A stretch of 64,000 bases of DNA from Bacillus_BD sp050389805 (GTDB lineage: Bacteria; Bacillota; Bacilli; Bacillales; Cytobacillaceae): positions 2,666,001-2,730,000 of the forward strand of contig NZ_CP130945.1 in assembly GCF_050389805.1 (NCBI RefSeq), in the 5' to 3' direction. Below the pieces are notes generated by a model. That model was not told the origin of the DNA, ran no database searches, and saw only the letters and a list, made by a program, of their open reading frames with translations. Below, in pieces: positions 34,536 to 43,891 of this stretch. The position numbers were made by a program, and so were the translations under genes. Numbering within the stretch: position 1 is the stretch's first letter; the number at the start of each line of letters is the position of its first letter.

Positions 34536-36065
34536 TTAATTTCGGATAAGATAATCAAATGCACCTAATGCTGCTGTAGCACCAGATCCCATAGAAATGA
34601 TAATTTGTTTATAGGCAGTATCTGTACAATCTCCTGCTGCAAATACGCCTGGAATACTTGTTGCTCCACGTTTATCGACAACAATTTCGCCCATTTTTGT
34701 CAGTTCAAGTTTGTCACGTAAGAAATCAGTATTTGGAACAAGACCAATTTGAACGAATACGCCTTCTAATTCAATGTGGTGAATTTCTTCAGTTGCACGG
34801 TCCTTGTAAGAAATACCGTTCACTTTATCTGTACCTGTAATTTCAGTTGTTGCTGCATTTTTGATCACTGTTACATTTGGTAAACTATTTAGACGATCTT
34901 GAAGGACAGAATCTGCTTTTAATTCAGGAGCAAATTCGATGACTGTTACATGTTTGACGATTCCAGCTAAGTCAATGGCCGCTTCAATTCCAGAATTTCC
35001 ACCACCAATAACAGCTACACGCTTTCCTTCAAATAGAGGTCCATCACAGTGAGGGCAATAGGCAACTCCTTTATTTTTGAACTCAGCTTCTCCCGGAACA
35101 TTGACATTTCTCCAGCGAGCACCCGTTGATAGAATAACGGACTTACTTTTTAGAACTCCACCGTTTTCTAGTTCAACTTCGACTAAGTCTTTCTTTTCAA
35201 TATTCACTACACGTTGAGAATCCATCACATCAACATCGTATTCTCTAACATGTTCTTCAAGACTAGCGGCAAGCTTTGCACCTTCAGTATGTTTAACAGA
35301 GATAAAGTTCTCAATCGCAACCGTATCAAGGATTTGACCACCAAAGCGTTCAGCAACAACACCTGTGCGGATCCCTTTACGAGCTGCATAAATAGCTGCA
35401 CTTGCTCCTGCTGGACCACCGCCAACTACAAGGACATCAAATGGTTCTTTTTCTGAGAAGACAGATGCGTCAGGACCGCTGCCAAGTTTTGTAAGGATCT
35501 GTTCAAGGGACATACGACCACTTTCGAAGAATTCTCCATTTAAGTAGACTGCTGGTACAGCCAATACATTTTTACTTTCAACTTCTTCTTTGAATGCTGC
35601 CCCATCAATCATTGTGTGCGTAATACCAGGGTTCAACAGGCTCATTAAGTTTAGTGCTTGCACGACATCTGGGCAGTTTTGACAGCTTAGGCTGACATAC
35701 GTTTCGAAATGATATTCACCTTTAATATTCTTAATCTGCTCGATTAGTTTCTCATCAGCCTTAGGTGCTCTTCCACTAACTTGTAATAGAGCTAATACAA
35801 GGGATGTGAATTCATGACCAAGGGGGAGACCAGAGAATGTAATTCCTGTATCTTCACCAACACGGTTGACACTAAAGCTAGGAGTTCGTTTAAGCTCCGT
35901 TTTTTCTACTTTAATATGAGAAGACATTGAAGCAAGTTCATTTACAAGCTCATCCATGTCTTTTGATAAGTTATCATCACCTGTGCTAACTTTAAGGACG
36001 ATATCGCCCTCCATTAATTGAAGATATTGATTTAGTTGTTCTTTGATAGTTGCATCTAAAGCCAT
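34536..36065 (-). CDS. ahpF: Alkyl hydroperoxide reductase subunit F
   Basis: 509 aa flavoprotein that reduces AhpC with NADH. The N-terminal tandem thioredoxin-like domain has the redox pair in SLSCQNCPDVV (about residue 128). The thioredoxin-reductase part has the FAD motif VVGGGPAGASAAIYAARKG, the disulfide YCPHCDGP, and the C-terminal GVFAAGDCTD. It is in an operon 41 bp downstream of ahpC with AAGGAGGAAAATCAA before the ATG. A second ahpF lies at 42159. Confidence 0.97.
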   Translation of the reverse strand: MALDATIKEQLNQYLQLMEGDIVLKVSTGDDNLSKDMDELVNELASMSSHIKVEKTELKRTPSFSVNRVGEDTGITFSGLPLGHEFTSLVLALLQVSGRAPKADEKLIEQIKNIKGEYHFETYVSLSCQNCPDVVQALNLMSLLNPGITHTMIDGAAFKEEVESKNVLAVPAVYLNGEFFESGRMSLEQILTKLGSGPDASVFSEKEPFDVLVVGGGPAGASAAIYAARKGIRTGVVAERFGGQILDTVAIENFISVKHTEGAKLAASLEEHVREYDVDVMDSQRVVNIEKKDLVEVELENGGVLKSKSVILSTGARWRNVNVPGEAEFKNKGVAYCPHCDGPLFEGKRVAVIGGGNSGIEAAIDLAGIVKHVTVIEFAPELKADSVLQDRLNSLPNVTVIKNAATTEITGTDKVNGISYKDRATEEIHHIELEGVFVQIGLVPNTDFLRDKLELTKMGEIVVDKRGATSIPGVFAAGDCTDTAYKQIIISMGSGATAALGAFDYLIRN

Positions 36066-36106
36066 TTGATTTTCCTCCTTATATGATCTAGTTATTGAAC
36101 CTTTAT

Positions 36107-36670
36107 TTAAATTTTTCCTACAAGATCAAGACTTGGTTTTAATGTTTCAGATCCTTCTTGCCATTTAGCTGGGCAAACTTCACCAGGATGCTGGCGAACA
36201 TATTGAGCTGCTTTAATTTTATTAATAAGGGTGCTCGCATCACGACCAATCCCGTCTGCATTAATTTCCATTGCCTGAACGATACCATCTGGATCGATGA
36301 TAAATGTGCCGCGATCGGCAACACCTTGTTCTTCGACAAGGACATCAAAGTTACGAGAAATACCGTGGTTTGGATCTCCAATCATCGTATACGTAATTTT
36401 TCCGATAGCTCCTGATTGTTCATGCCAAGCTTTATGTGCATAATGAGAATCCGTTGAAACAGAGTAAACCTCGACGCCAAGTTCTTTTAGCGAAGGATAT
36501 TGTTCTTGAAGATCTTCTAGTTCAGTAGGACAAACGAATGTAAAGTCTCCTGGGTAGAAGCAAACAACACTCCATTTTCCTTTCAAAGTTTCGTCTGTAA
36601 CCTCAATGAACTCACCATTTTGATAAGCCATTGCTTTGAATGGTAGAATTTCTTTTCCGATTAATGACAT
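36107..36670 (-). CDS. ahpC: Alkyl hydroperoxide reductase subunit C (peroxiredoxin)
   Basis: 187 aa typical 2-Cys peroxiredoxin. The peroxidatic Cys is in CFYPGDFTFVCPTELEDLQ (about residue 47), with Thr and Arg partners, and the resolving Cys is in HPGEVCPAKW (about 166). It reduces peroxides in the cytoplasm and is recycled by AhpF, the next gene. An AGGAGGT ribosome binding site and a promoter with a PerR-like box lie upstream. Confidence 0.97.
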   Translation of the reverse strand: MSLIGKEILPFKAMAYQNGEFIEVTDETLKGKWSVVCFYPGDFTFVCPTELEDLQEQYPSLKELGVEVYSVSTDSHYAHKAWHEQSGAIGKITYTMIGDPNHGISRNFDVLVEEQGVADRGTFIIDPDGIVQAMEINADGIGRDASTLINKIKAAQYVRQHPGEVCPAKWQEGSETLKPSLDLVGKI

Positions 36671-36758
36671 AATGTAAGTACCTCCTGAGATGTATATAAA
36701 TTGATTTAAAAAACAAGAGAAAATAACTATCAGTTGTTTTTTTATTATAATTTCTTAA

Positions 36759-36812
36759 ATAGAATTATTCTAATTACAAACTTATTATTATATAAATTTT
36801 ATTATATGTCAA
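36759..36812 (-). promoter_or_regulatory. ahpC promoter with PerR-like box
   Basis: Read on the minus strand, TTGACA (36807-36812) and AATAAT (36784-36789) are exactly 17 nt apart. Just downstream of the expected start site, the 15-mer at 36759-36773 (ATAGAATTATTCTAA on the plus strand) matches the PerR consensus TTATAATNATTATAA at 11 of 14 defined positions, and contains the palindrome TAGAATTATTCTA. The position would block transcription when bound. Confidence 0.6.
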
Positions 36813-36941
36813 CGAAAATGTTTGATTTAGTTCAAAGATATTTCAGTTATTCTGTAGAAAGGAATTTTTCAATTAATGTAATCATTTCTCAATTAACTTT
36901 TTGTTTTTCTATTTATTTGAAATCAATCGAATGATTTGTTA

Positions 36942-36956
36942 TCATAATTATTATAA
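36942..36956. promoter_or_regulatory. PerR/Fur-like box upstream of the sigma-54 activator gene
   Basis: TCATAATTATTATAA differs from the PerR consensus TTATAATNATTATAA at only one position. It lies 15 nt before the GTG of the activator gene. In AT-rich DNA a chance match is possible. Confidence 0.45.
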
Positions 36957-36970
36957 AATTTAAACAGATT

Positions 36971-38929
36971 GTGAGAAAAAGCGGGATGATAGGGATGAAG
37001 TATGATTGTTTGGATGTGAATAATATAGAAGAACTTTCCACTCTAGAAAAAACGTTAGAAGTAAATTGGCAGCGCTTTCTAAAAACAGGGGTTCTGCCCG
37101 AGAATCAGCGATCCGTTATTCATGCATCATGGGATCGTTGTAAACAGCATTTTGTGAATCCCTTAAAAATGAAGGCGAATATCATTTATTATGGTAATGC
37201 ATTGGAGGAGAAAAGGGAACAAAATCAAATTCTACTTGATAATGCTAAGCCGATTATCGATTCTCTGTTTCAATATTACTCACAGGAAATGGTAACCATT
37301 TCCTTATTTGATAGTAATGGAATTATGATTGATCATTTAGCACATCAATCGATAGCAGACAAAATAGAAATATCCGGGTTTATACCAGGATCTGATTGGT
37401 CTGAGAATGTTGCGGGTACGAATGCGATTGGAACGGGATTATTAGAAAGAAAGCCGCTACAAGTCTTCTCAAGAGAGCATTTTTGTCAAGGTTGGCACCC
37501 ATGGGTATGTACATCAGCACCGATCCGGGATCCTTTTACTAATCAAGTAATAGGGATGCTGGGGTTAACAAGTGAAAAGGATTTTGTAATTGGACATGAT
37601 ATCGAATTAGTCAAGAATCAATCGAAAAAAATCTCTCATTCTCTCAGTTTGTCGATGATGAAGGAACATGGATTCCTTTTTCAATCTCTTTATAGTAGTA
37701 ATCAAGATCCGGTTATCATTTTTGATCTATCAGGTAAAATGATCTGGGGAAATCACGCGTCTACCTATCTATTACATGTTTCGGAAGGCATTTCTTTGTC
37801 TCAATTTTTAGGATATCCACAAGATGAAATTCTCACTGGTTCACCAACACTACAGATTAATGGCAATTTAATAGACGGAAAAACGTGGGATATTACGATT
37901 CACCCGTTTCGGATTGGTAGTCAATTACTAGGTGGAATGGCCATTTTTCAAAAAAACAGCGCACAAACAGATTCAGAATCTAGCCGTAAACAATTAACAA
38001 CGAAACACGTATTTGATGGAATGGTTGCCAATACGAATACCATGACTAACCTCATTGAAAAAGCCAAAAAGGCAGCTTTTTCAGATAAAAATTTATTTAT
38101 TCATGGGGAAACAGGTACTGGAAAGGAACTGCTTGTTCAATCCATACACGCATTTGGTCCTAGAAAATCATTTCCTTTTGTGGCTGTGAATTGTGGGGCC
38201 ATTCCGAAAGAGTTAATGGCAACTGAGTTATTTGGATACGAAAGCGGTGCATTCACAGGTGCTAAGACTAAAGGGAAAAAAGGGAAGTTTCTATTAGCTG
38301 ACAAAGGGACTATTTTTTTGGATGAAATTGGTGACTTGCCGCTGGACGTTCAGGTTTATTTACTTCGAGTCTTGGAAGAACGTGAAATCGTACCAGTAGG
38401 TGGAAATGAATCCGTCCCGATTGATGTGCGGGTGGTTTGTGCGACACATAAAAATTTAGAAGAAGAAGTGAGAAAAGGGAATTTTCGTGAAGATTTATTT
38501 TATCGATTAAACGTCATTTCACTAGAACTACCTCCTTTAAGAGAAAGAAAGGAAGATATTCCTTTATTAATTGAGAAATTTCTAATGACTGAGAATAAAA
38601 GCCTTAAAGTGTCAGAAGAAGCTAAAAAGGTATTAATCGATTATCATTGGCCAGGTAATATTCGACAGCTCAAAAATTGTATTGAACAAGCGGTTTTTCA
38701 TGCAAATTCAAATGTCATTCTACCAGGAGATTTACCGAAAGAAATAAGAACAGGGCAAAAAGAGGAAATGCCAAAAAAGGAACTATTGAAAACGGATAAA
38801 GATACATTATTGAATACACTGCACCAGTGTAATGGAAATGTGACGAAAACGGCTCAATTATTAAATATTTCAAGGATGACTGTGTATAGAAAAATAAAGC
38901 AATATCATTTAACAAATGTAATAAAGTAA
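36971..38929 (+). CDS. Sigma-54-dependent transcriptional activator (AcoR-like, GAF-PAS-AAA+-HTH)
   Basis: 652 aa from GTG 36971 (ATGs at 36986 and 36995 are alternatives; none has a strong ribosome binding site). An N-terminal sensor region has a GAF-like part (about 80-215: VTISLFDSNGIMIDH, ENVAGTNAIGTGL), then a PAS-like part (about 230-325). The AAA+ domain has Walker A GETGTGKE (about 380) and the sigma-54 contact loop ESGAFTGAKTKGKKGKF. A Fis-type helix-turn-helix closes the protein (NVTKTAQLLNISRMTVYRKIKQY). It should bind palindromes and activate the -24/-12 promoter of the next gene. Confidence 0.93.
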   Translation: MRKSGMIGMKYDCLDVNNIEELSTLEKTLEVNWQRFLKTGVLPENQRSVIHASWDRCKQHFVNPLKMKANIIYYGNALEEKREQNQILLDNAKPIIDSLFQYYSQEMVTISLFDSNGIMIDHLAHQSIADKIEISGFIPGSDWSENVAGTNAIGTGLLERKPLQVFSREHFCQGWHPWVCTSAPIRDPFTNQVIGMLGLTSEKDFVIGHDIELVKNQSKKISHSLSLSMMKEHGFLFQSLYSSNQDPVIIFDLSGKMIWGNHASTYLLHVSEGISLSQFLGYPQDEILTGSPTLQINGNLIDGKTWDITIHPFRIGSQLLGGMAIFQKNSAQTDSESSRKQLTTKHVFDGMVANTNTMTNLIEKAKKAAFSDKNLFIHGETGTGKELLVQSIHAFGPRKSFPFVAVNCGAIPKELMATELFGYESGAFTGAKTKGKKGKFLLADKGTIFLDEIGDLPLDVQVYLLRVLEEREIVPVGGNESVPIDVRVVCATHKNLEEEVRKGNFREDLFYRLNVISLELPPLRERKEDIPLLIEKFLMTENKSLKVSEEAKKVLIDYHWPGNIRQLKNCIEQAVFHANSNVILPGDLPKEIRTGQKEEMPKKELLKTDKDTLLNTLHQCNGNVTKTAQLLNISRMTVYRKIKQYHLTNVIK

Positions 38930-38938
38930 TTTATGACG

Positions 38939-38972
38939 ATACCTCAGTAAAATAAGCCGAGGTATTTTTTTA
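38939..38972 (+). terminator. Terminator of the sigma-54 activator gene
   Basis: ATACCTC and GAGGTAT pair with a 13-nt loop and are followed by TTTTTTT. Confidence 0.85.
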
Positions 38973-38975
38973 TTA

Positions 38976-39030
38976 TGTAACATGTTACAACGAATGTGAC
39001 AAAACTTGTAACAAATTTTCTTCTGTTACA
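38976..39030. promoter_or_regulatory. Upstream activator sites for the sigma-54 regulator
   Basis: TGTAACATGTTACA (38976-38989) is a perfect 14-bp palindrome. A second site has TGTAACA (39007-39013) and TGTTACA (39024-39030) with 10 nt between. Both lie about 70-120 bp upstream of the -24 element, the usual distance for bacterial enhancer sites, and resemble AcoR-type TGTTACA half-sites. Confidence 0.65.
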
Positions 39031-39095
39031 CATCTCTTTGTGTAGAAGATTCCTATTTTATAAGGAATTAATATTAATTATCAGAAATTTTAGAA

Positions 39096-39112
39096 TTGGC
39101 ACAGAAAATGCA
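39096..39112 (+). promoter_or_regulatory. Sigma-54 (-24/-12) promoter of the flavin monooxygenase gene
   Basis: TTGGCACAGAAAATGCA has the essential GG and GC dinucleotides exactly 10 nt apart (GG-N10-GC) and matches TGGCAC-N5-TTGCA except for one base. It is 47 nt before the start codon at 39159. Confidence 0.8.
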
Positions 39113-39158
39113 TTATTAAGATGTAAATACTATTAAAGTTTATAAGGAGGAAATAGAA

Positions 39159-40355
39159 ATGAATCAATTAACGAAAACGCTAACACATGTAGAGGCAATT
39201 GCTAAGGCTAAAGAAGTAGCAGAAAGAATTAAAACACGGTTTCATTTAACAGAAGAACTATCTCGTCAACCAGAAGAAAACATCCAAGATTTTATTGATT
39301 CAGGATTAGTTCGATTAATGACACCAAAAAAATGGGGTGGACATGAATTAGGATTTGATACTTTTTCTAAAACTGCTATTGAAATCGGGAAAGCAGATCC
39401 GTCTGCAGGCTGGTGTTATACTCTTTTAGTCATTCATTCATGGATGTTTGCCTATTTTCCAGAGCAAGTACAACGTGAGGTATGGGAAAACAACCAGGAT
39501 GCTAGTATAGCCTCTTCATTTAATCCTGCTCCGGGAAATACCGTGGTTTCGGTTGATGGTGGTTATCTTTTGAACGGTGAGTGGGGCTATTCTTCAGGAA
39601 TTAACCATGGTGAATGGGTAATGGTAATGGGATTTGTGGATGTGAATCCTGAAAATGGCGCCCCGGGTGAAATATTAATGATGATGGTCCCTAAAGAAGA
39701 TTACGAGATTCAACATACATGGAAAACCGTTGCAACTAGAGGAACTGGTAGCAATCATGTTTCATTGAAAAATGTATTTGTTCCAAAACATCGTACCCTG
39801 GATATGATTGGATGGTGTCAAAAAGGGGAAGGTCCTGGTAGAAGTGTGAATACAAATCGACTTTATAGTCATCCGCTATTTGCTGCAATGCCTGTTAGCT
39901 TGTCATCCGCTTTATTAGGGGCTAGTATCGGGGCTTATGAACTATGGAGAGATACGATGAAAAGTAAAGTAAGTACACGAAATGCAAAAGTAGCTGATTT
40001 TACTCATTCTCAAATTCGTTTAACAGAAGTATCTGCTGGGTTAGCAGCTGCTGAAGCACTGTTAGAAAAAACGATCGAAAGATTAGAAACAGGCGAACCC
40101 ATTGAAACGTATGAAAAAATACGACTTCGCCGAAATTACGGGTATGTGGCCAGAATGTGTAACCAGACAGTCAAAACCATTGTTGATAATAGTGGTGCAG
40201 GAATCGTCTATGAAGGAAACCAAATAAACCGCTATTGGAGAGATGTACAAGCATCATCCATGCACTATGCCTTTAACTTAGACATGTTAGGCGAAATGTT
40301 TGGAAAATTAGAGTTAGGAATATCGCTAAATCCTAAAACAACATTAATTGTATAA
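39159..40355 (+). CDS. Acyl-CoA-dehydrogenase-fold flavin-dependent monooxygenase
   Basis: 398 aa. It has the two-domain acyl-CoA dehydrogenase fold but matches the hydroxylase branch (HsaA/HpaB2/IacA-like): LMTPKKWGGHELGFDTF, GKADPSAGWCYTLLVIHSWM, GEWGYSSGINHGEW, and a C-terminal RRNYGYVARMCNQTVKTIVDNSGAG helix. Such enzymes use reduced flavin from a separate reductase to hydroxylate aromatics such as phenols or indole-3-acetate. AAGGAGG precedes the ATG. It is the only gene behind the sigma-54 promoter, so it is an inducible enzyme. No flavin reductase is adjacent. Confidence 0.88.
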   Translation: MNQLTKTLTHVEAIAKAKEVAERIKTRFHLTEELSRQPEENIQDFIDSGLVRLMTPKKWGGHELGFDTFSKTAIEIGKADPSAGWCYTLLVIHSWMFAYFPEQVQREVWENNQDASIASSFNPAPGNTVVSVDGGYLLNGEWGYSSGINHGEWVMVMGFVDVNPENGAPGEILMMMVPKEDYEIQHTWKTVATRGTGSNHVSLKNVFVPKHRTLDMIGWCQKGEGPGRSVNTNRLYSHPLFAAMPVSLSSALLGASIGAYELWRDTMKSKVSTRNAKVADFTHSQIRLTEVSAGLAAAEALLEKTIERLETGEPIETYEKIRLRRNYGYVARMCNQTVKTIVDNSGAGIVYEGNQINRYWRDVQASSMHYAFNLDMLGEMFGKLELGISLNPKTTLIV

Positions 40356-40360
40356 GCTAA

Positions 40361-40402
40361 AGGTGACAGGCACCTTCCAGTTTCTGGAAGGTGCTTTATA
40401 TT
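40361..40402 (+). repeat. Palindromic repeat of the GGTGACAGGCACC family, acting as terminator
   Basis: AGGTGACAGGCACCTTCCAG, a TTT loop and CTGGAAGGTGC (11-bp stem), followed by TTTATATTTTTT. It ends the monooxygenase gene and is a copy of a repeat seen at seven or more places to the right. Confidence 0.85.
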
Positions 40403-40597
40403 TTTTACTCAATTAATCTTTACAACTTTTAAATAATTTATAATTGTCATATAATAATAGATATATATTACGCTATACATGTAATACAATAGTTATAACG
40501 AGACAGATTGGAGTGTGGTTACCTAGTATTTTGTTGGCTCGGTACGTAACTTCAAAGCATTCCTTTCTGTAAATCTAAGGGGAAAAGGTTGGTATAG

Positions 40598-42100
40598 ATG
40601 AGCAACAGTGAAAAGAAAACAGATATCATTTTAATTGGAGCCGGAATCATGAGTGCCACCCTTGGGACACTTTTGAAAGAATTATTGCCGGACAGAAAAA
40701 TTACCGTATTTGAGAAATTAGCGAAAGCAGGGGAAGAGAGTTCAAATGAGTGGAATAATGCAGGAACTGGACATGCAGCACTTTGTGAATTGAACTACAC
40801 AGTTGAAAAACCGGATGGAAGCTTAGACATTAGCAAAGCCATCCGAATTAATGAACAGTTCCAGATTTCGATGCAGTTTTGGTCTTATCTTGTTCAAAAC
40901 AAGCTGATCCAAAATCCACAAGACTTTATCATGCCATTGCCTCATATGAGCATGGTTCAGGGAGAAAAAAATGTTGCTTTTTTAAAGAAACGTTTTGAAG
41001 CGCTATCAAGCAATCCATTATTTAAAGGGATGGAATTTTCGGATGCCCCAGAAAAGTTAAAGGAATGGATGCCGCTAGTAATGAAAGACCGTACATCTAA
41101 AGAACCGATAGCAGCTACAAAAATTGACAGTGGGACAGATGTGAATTTCGGCGCACTAACCCGAATGTTATTTGATCACCTACAGAGTAAAGACGTAAAC
41201 ATTCACTACAAGCATTGTGTACAGGATGTTAAAAAGAACAGCGAAGGTTTATGGGAATTGAAGATCAAAAACCTTGATAGTGGGAATGTTGAAACTCATA
41301 CGGCTAAGTTTGTGTTTATTGGAGCAGGGGGAGGTAGCCTCCATTTACTACAAAAATCTGGTATCCCTGAAGGAAAACATATTGGTGGATTTCCTGTTAG
41401 CGGAATATTCATGGTGTGTAACAACCCGGAGATCGTTGCACAACACCATGCCAAAGTGTATGGGAAAGCGAAAGTAGGAGCGCCGCCCATGTCGGTTCCT
41501 CATTTAGATACCCGTTTTATTGATAATAAAAAATCATTGTTATTTGGACCGTTTGCGGGCTTTTCACCTAAATTTCTAAAAACAGGCTCCAATATGGATT
41601 TATTGAGTTCTGTTAAAACCGATAATCTATTTACCATGATTTCAGCTGGCGCTAAAAATCTTGGATTGACAAAATATTTAATTGGGCAAGTCATGTTATC
41701 AAAAGAACAACGAATGGAAGAACTACGAGAATTTATCCCAAACGCGAAAGCAGAGGATTGGGATTTGATTGTAGCAGGTCAACGGGTACAGGTTATTAAA
41801 GATACAGAGGATAGAGGCAAAGGAACCCTCCAATTTGGTACAGAAGTGATTACCTCTGCAGATGGTTCCATTGCGGCATTACTTGGTGCCTCTCCAGGAG
41901 CATCAACCGCTGTTCACGTCATGCTAGAAGTCATCACGAAATGCTTCCCTGAATATATGATGGAATTTGATTCGAAATTGAAAGAAATGATCCCTTCTTA
42001 TGGTCTTTCTCTAATGGAAAACCCAGAATTATTAACCAAAGTTAAAACGTCTGCAACGCAAATTCTTGGTCTAAATGAAAAGAACCCGGTTCATAGCTAA
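40598..42100 (+). CDS. mqo: Malate:quinone oxidoreductase
   Basis: 500 aa FAD-dependent peripheral membrane enzyme that oxidises malate to oxaloacetate and reduces quinone. The FAD motif is ILIGAGIMSATLGTLLKELLP (about residues 11-31), followed by ESSNEWNNAGTGHAALCELNY, which is specific to Mqo. The C-terminal GASPGASTAVHVMLEVI is conserved. Length matches the family. A weak AAGGGGAAAAGG site precedes the ATG. The gene stands alone between two terminators. Confidence 0.96.
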   Translation: MSNSEKKTDIILIGAGIMSATLGTLLKELLPDRKITVFEKLAKAGEESSNEWNNAGTGHAALCELNYTVEKPDGSLDISKAIRINEQFQISMQFWSYLVQNKLIQNPQDFIMPLPHMSMVQGEKNVAFLKKRFEALSSNPLFKGMEFSDAPEKLKEWMPLVMKDRTSKEPIAATKIDSGTDVNFGALTRMLFDHLQSKDVNIHYKHCVQDVKKNSEGLWELKIKNLDSGNVETHTAKFVFIGAGGGSLHLLQKSGIPEGKHIGGFPVSGIFMVCNNPEIVAQHHAKVYGKAKVGAPPMSVPHLDTRFIDNKKSLLFGPFAGFSPKFLKTGSNMDLLSSVKTDNLFTMISAGAKNLGLTKYLIGQVMLSKEQRMEELREFIPNAKAEDWDLIVAGQRVQVIKDTEDRGKGTLQFGTEVITSADGSIAALLGASPGASTAVHVMLEVITKCFPEYMMEFDSKLKEMIPSYGLSLMENPELLTKVKTSATQILGLNEKNPVHS

Positions 42101-42121
42101 AGAATGAGTTTTTTCACTATA

Positions 42122-42160
42122 AAGGAACCTTCCCAATTAAATGGAAAGGTTCCATTTTTT
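42122..42160. terminator. Terminator between mqo and the second ahpF (convergent)
   Basis: GGAACCTTCCC and GGAAAGGTTCC pair with one mismatch around AATTAAAT and are followed by ATTTTTT. It overlaps the stop codon of the minus-strand ahpF copy. Confidence 0.8.
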
Positions 42161-43688
42161 AATGTCTTATTAAATAATCGAAAGCACCTAAAGAAGCGGT
42201 AGCACCTGATCCCATGGAAATAATAATTTGTTTATATTTTGTATTCGTACAATCGCCAGCTGCAAAGACTCCAGGAATGCTTGTAGAACCACTGTAATCG
42301 ACGATCACTTCACCATGTGAGTTTAATTCGACAGTCCCTTGCAACCATTCAGTATTCGGAATGGTACCAATTTGTACAAATATCCCTTCTAATTCGATGT
42401 GGTGTTTTTCACCCGTTTCTGTATTAGTGTAGGAAATACCGTTTACTTGGTCCGTACCTGTAATTTCTTCAATTTGTGCATGTTGGATGACATTTACATT
42501 CTGTAGTTTAGTCAGACGTTCTTGAAGAACCGGATCAGCTTTTATCACGGAACGAGCCAAAAGCGTGACTTCCTTAACGATACCTGCTAAATCAATGGCT
42601 GCTTCGACACCTGAATTTCCGCCACCAATCACGGCAACATGTTTACCTGCAAATAATGGACCATCACAGTGGGCGCAGTAGGCAACGCCTTTGTTACGAA
42701 ATTCGGTTTCTCCTGGCACTCCGGCATTTCGCCAGCGGGCGCCAGTTGACAGGATCACCGTTTTACTCTTAAGAACAGCATCATTTTCTAATTGGACTTC
42801 AATATAATCGTCTTTTTTCTCAATATGTTTAGCACGTTGCAGGTTCATAATATCAACGTCATATTGTTTTACGTGTTCTTCAAGTGTAGCGGCAAGTTTT
42901 GGACCCTCAGTGTAATTAACAGTAATTAAATTTTCAATTCCAACTGTATCTAAGACTTGTCCACCAAAGCGATCAGCAACAATACCTGTACGGATTCCTT
43001 TACGTGCTGAGTATATGGCTGCACTAGCACCAGCTGGACCGCCCCCAACAATCAGGACATCAAATGGATCCTTATTAGAAAACTCTGATGCATCAGGACC
43101 GCTTCCAAGTTTAGAAAGGATTTCTTCCAAAGACATACGACCGCTTTCAAAAAATTCTCCATTTAGGTATACCGTTGGCACAGCCATGATTTTTTTCGCT
43201 TCCACTTCTTCTTTAAAAGCAGCACCATCAATCATCGTATGTGTGATACTTGGGTTGAGCAAACTCATGACATTCAAAGCTTGTACAACATCCGGACAGT
43301 TGTGACAGCTAAGACTAGCGTATGTTTCAAAACGATAATCACCTTTTAGGTTTTTAATTTGAGTGATCACTTTTTCATCTACTTTAGGTGCACGTCCACT
43401 AACTTGTAATAAAGCAAGAACAAGTGATGTAAACTCGTGACCGAGAGGTATGCCTGCAAACGTAATACCGGTGTCTTCACCAGGGCGATTGATGCTAAAA
43501 CTTGGAGTTCTCTCTAAAGCGGTTTTTTCCACTTGTATGCTGGATGACATCGCTGCCAATTCCTCTACTAAATCAGACATCTCATTTGAGATTTTATCTG
43601 TACTGACACTTAATTTAATATGTACTTCGCCTTCCATTAATTGTAAGTATTGTGACAATTGAGATTTAATTTCTGTATCTAACACCAT
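42159..43688 (-). CDS. ahpF: Second alkyl hydroperoxide reductase subunit F paralog
   Basis: 509 aa, the same length as the ahpF product at 34536 and alignable throughout without gaps by eye. The redox pairs SLSCHNCPDVV and YCAHCDGP and the FAD motif VVGGGPAGASAAIYSARKG (with a preceding Ile) are all present. It has its own AAAGGAGG site and a promoter nearly identical in layout to that of ahpC. No ahpC lies beside it, so it may serve the same AhpC or another peroxiredoxin. Divergence is spread along the gene, which points to an old duplication. Confidence 0.95.
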   Translation of the reverse strand: MVLDTEIKSQLSQYLQLMEGEVHIKLSVSTDKISNEMSDLVEELAAMSSSIQVEKTALERTPSFSINRPGEDTGITFAGIPLGHEFTSLVLALLQVSGRAPKVDEKVITQIKNLKGDYRFETYASLSCHNCPDVVQALNVMSLLNPSITHTMIDGAAFKEEVEAKKIMAVPTVYLNGEFFESGRMSLEEILSKLGSGPDASEFSNKDPFDVLIVGGGPAGASAAIYSARKGIRTGIVADRFGGQVLDTVGIENLITVNYTEGPKLAATLEEHVKQYDVDIMNLQRAKHIEKKDDYIEVQLENDAVLKSKTVILSTGARWRNAGVPGETEFRNKGVAYCAHCDGPLFAGKHVAVIGGGNSGVEAAIDLAGIVKEVTLLARSVIKADPVLQERLTKLQNVNVIQHAQIEEITGTDQVNGISYTNTETGEKHHIELEGIFVQIGTIPNTEWLQGTVELNSHGEVIVDYSGSTSIPGVFAAGDCTNTKYKQIIISMGSGATASLGAFDYLIRH

Positions 43689-43820
43689 ATTTATGTCCTC
43701 CTTTTTCTAAAAAAAATTAAATATGATACCACCATTATACTATTTTAAATAATGATGTGTCCTTCTTGATTGTGAAGATTGAGTTACTTTTGCTACAATA
43801 TAATTATAAATAATATCTAT

Positions 43821-43874
43821 TTAGAATTATTTTAATTATGTACTTATTATCATATAAAACATTGACTTTGTCAA
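43821..43874 (-). promoter_or_regulatory. Promoter of the second ahpF with PerR-like box
   Basis: On the minus strand, TTGACA (43869-43874) and GATAAT (43846-43851) are 17 nt apart. The 15-mer at 43821-43835 (TTAGAATTATTTTAA on the plus strand) matches the PerR consensus at all but two positions and lies just past the expected start site, as at ahpC. Confidence 0.62.
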
Positions 43875-43891
43875 TTGGTTTATATGAGATA

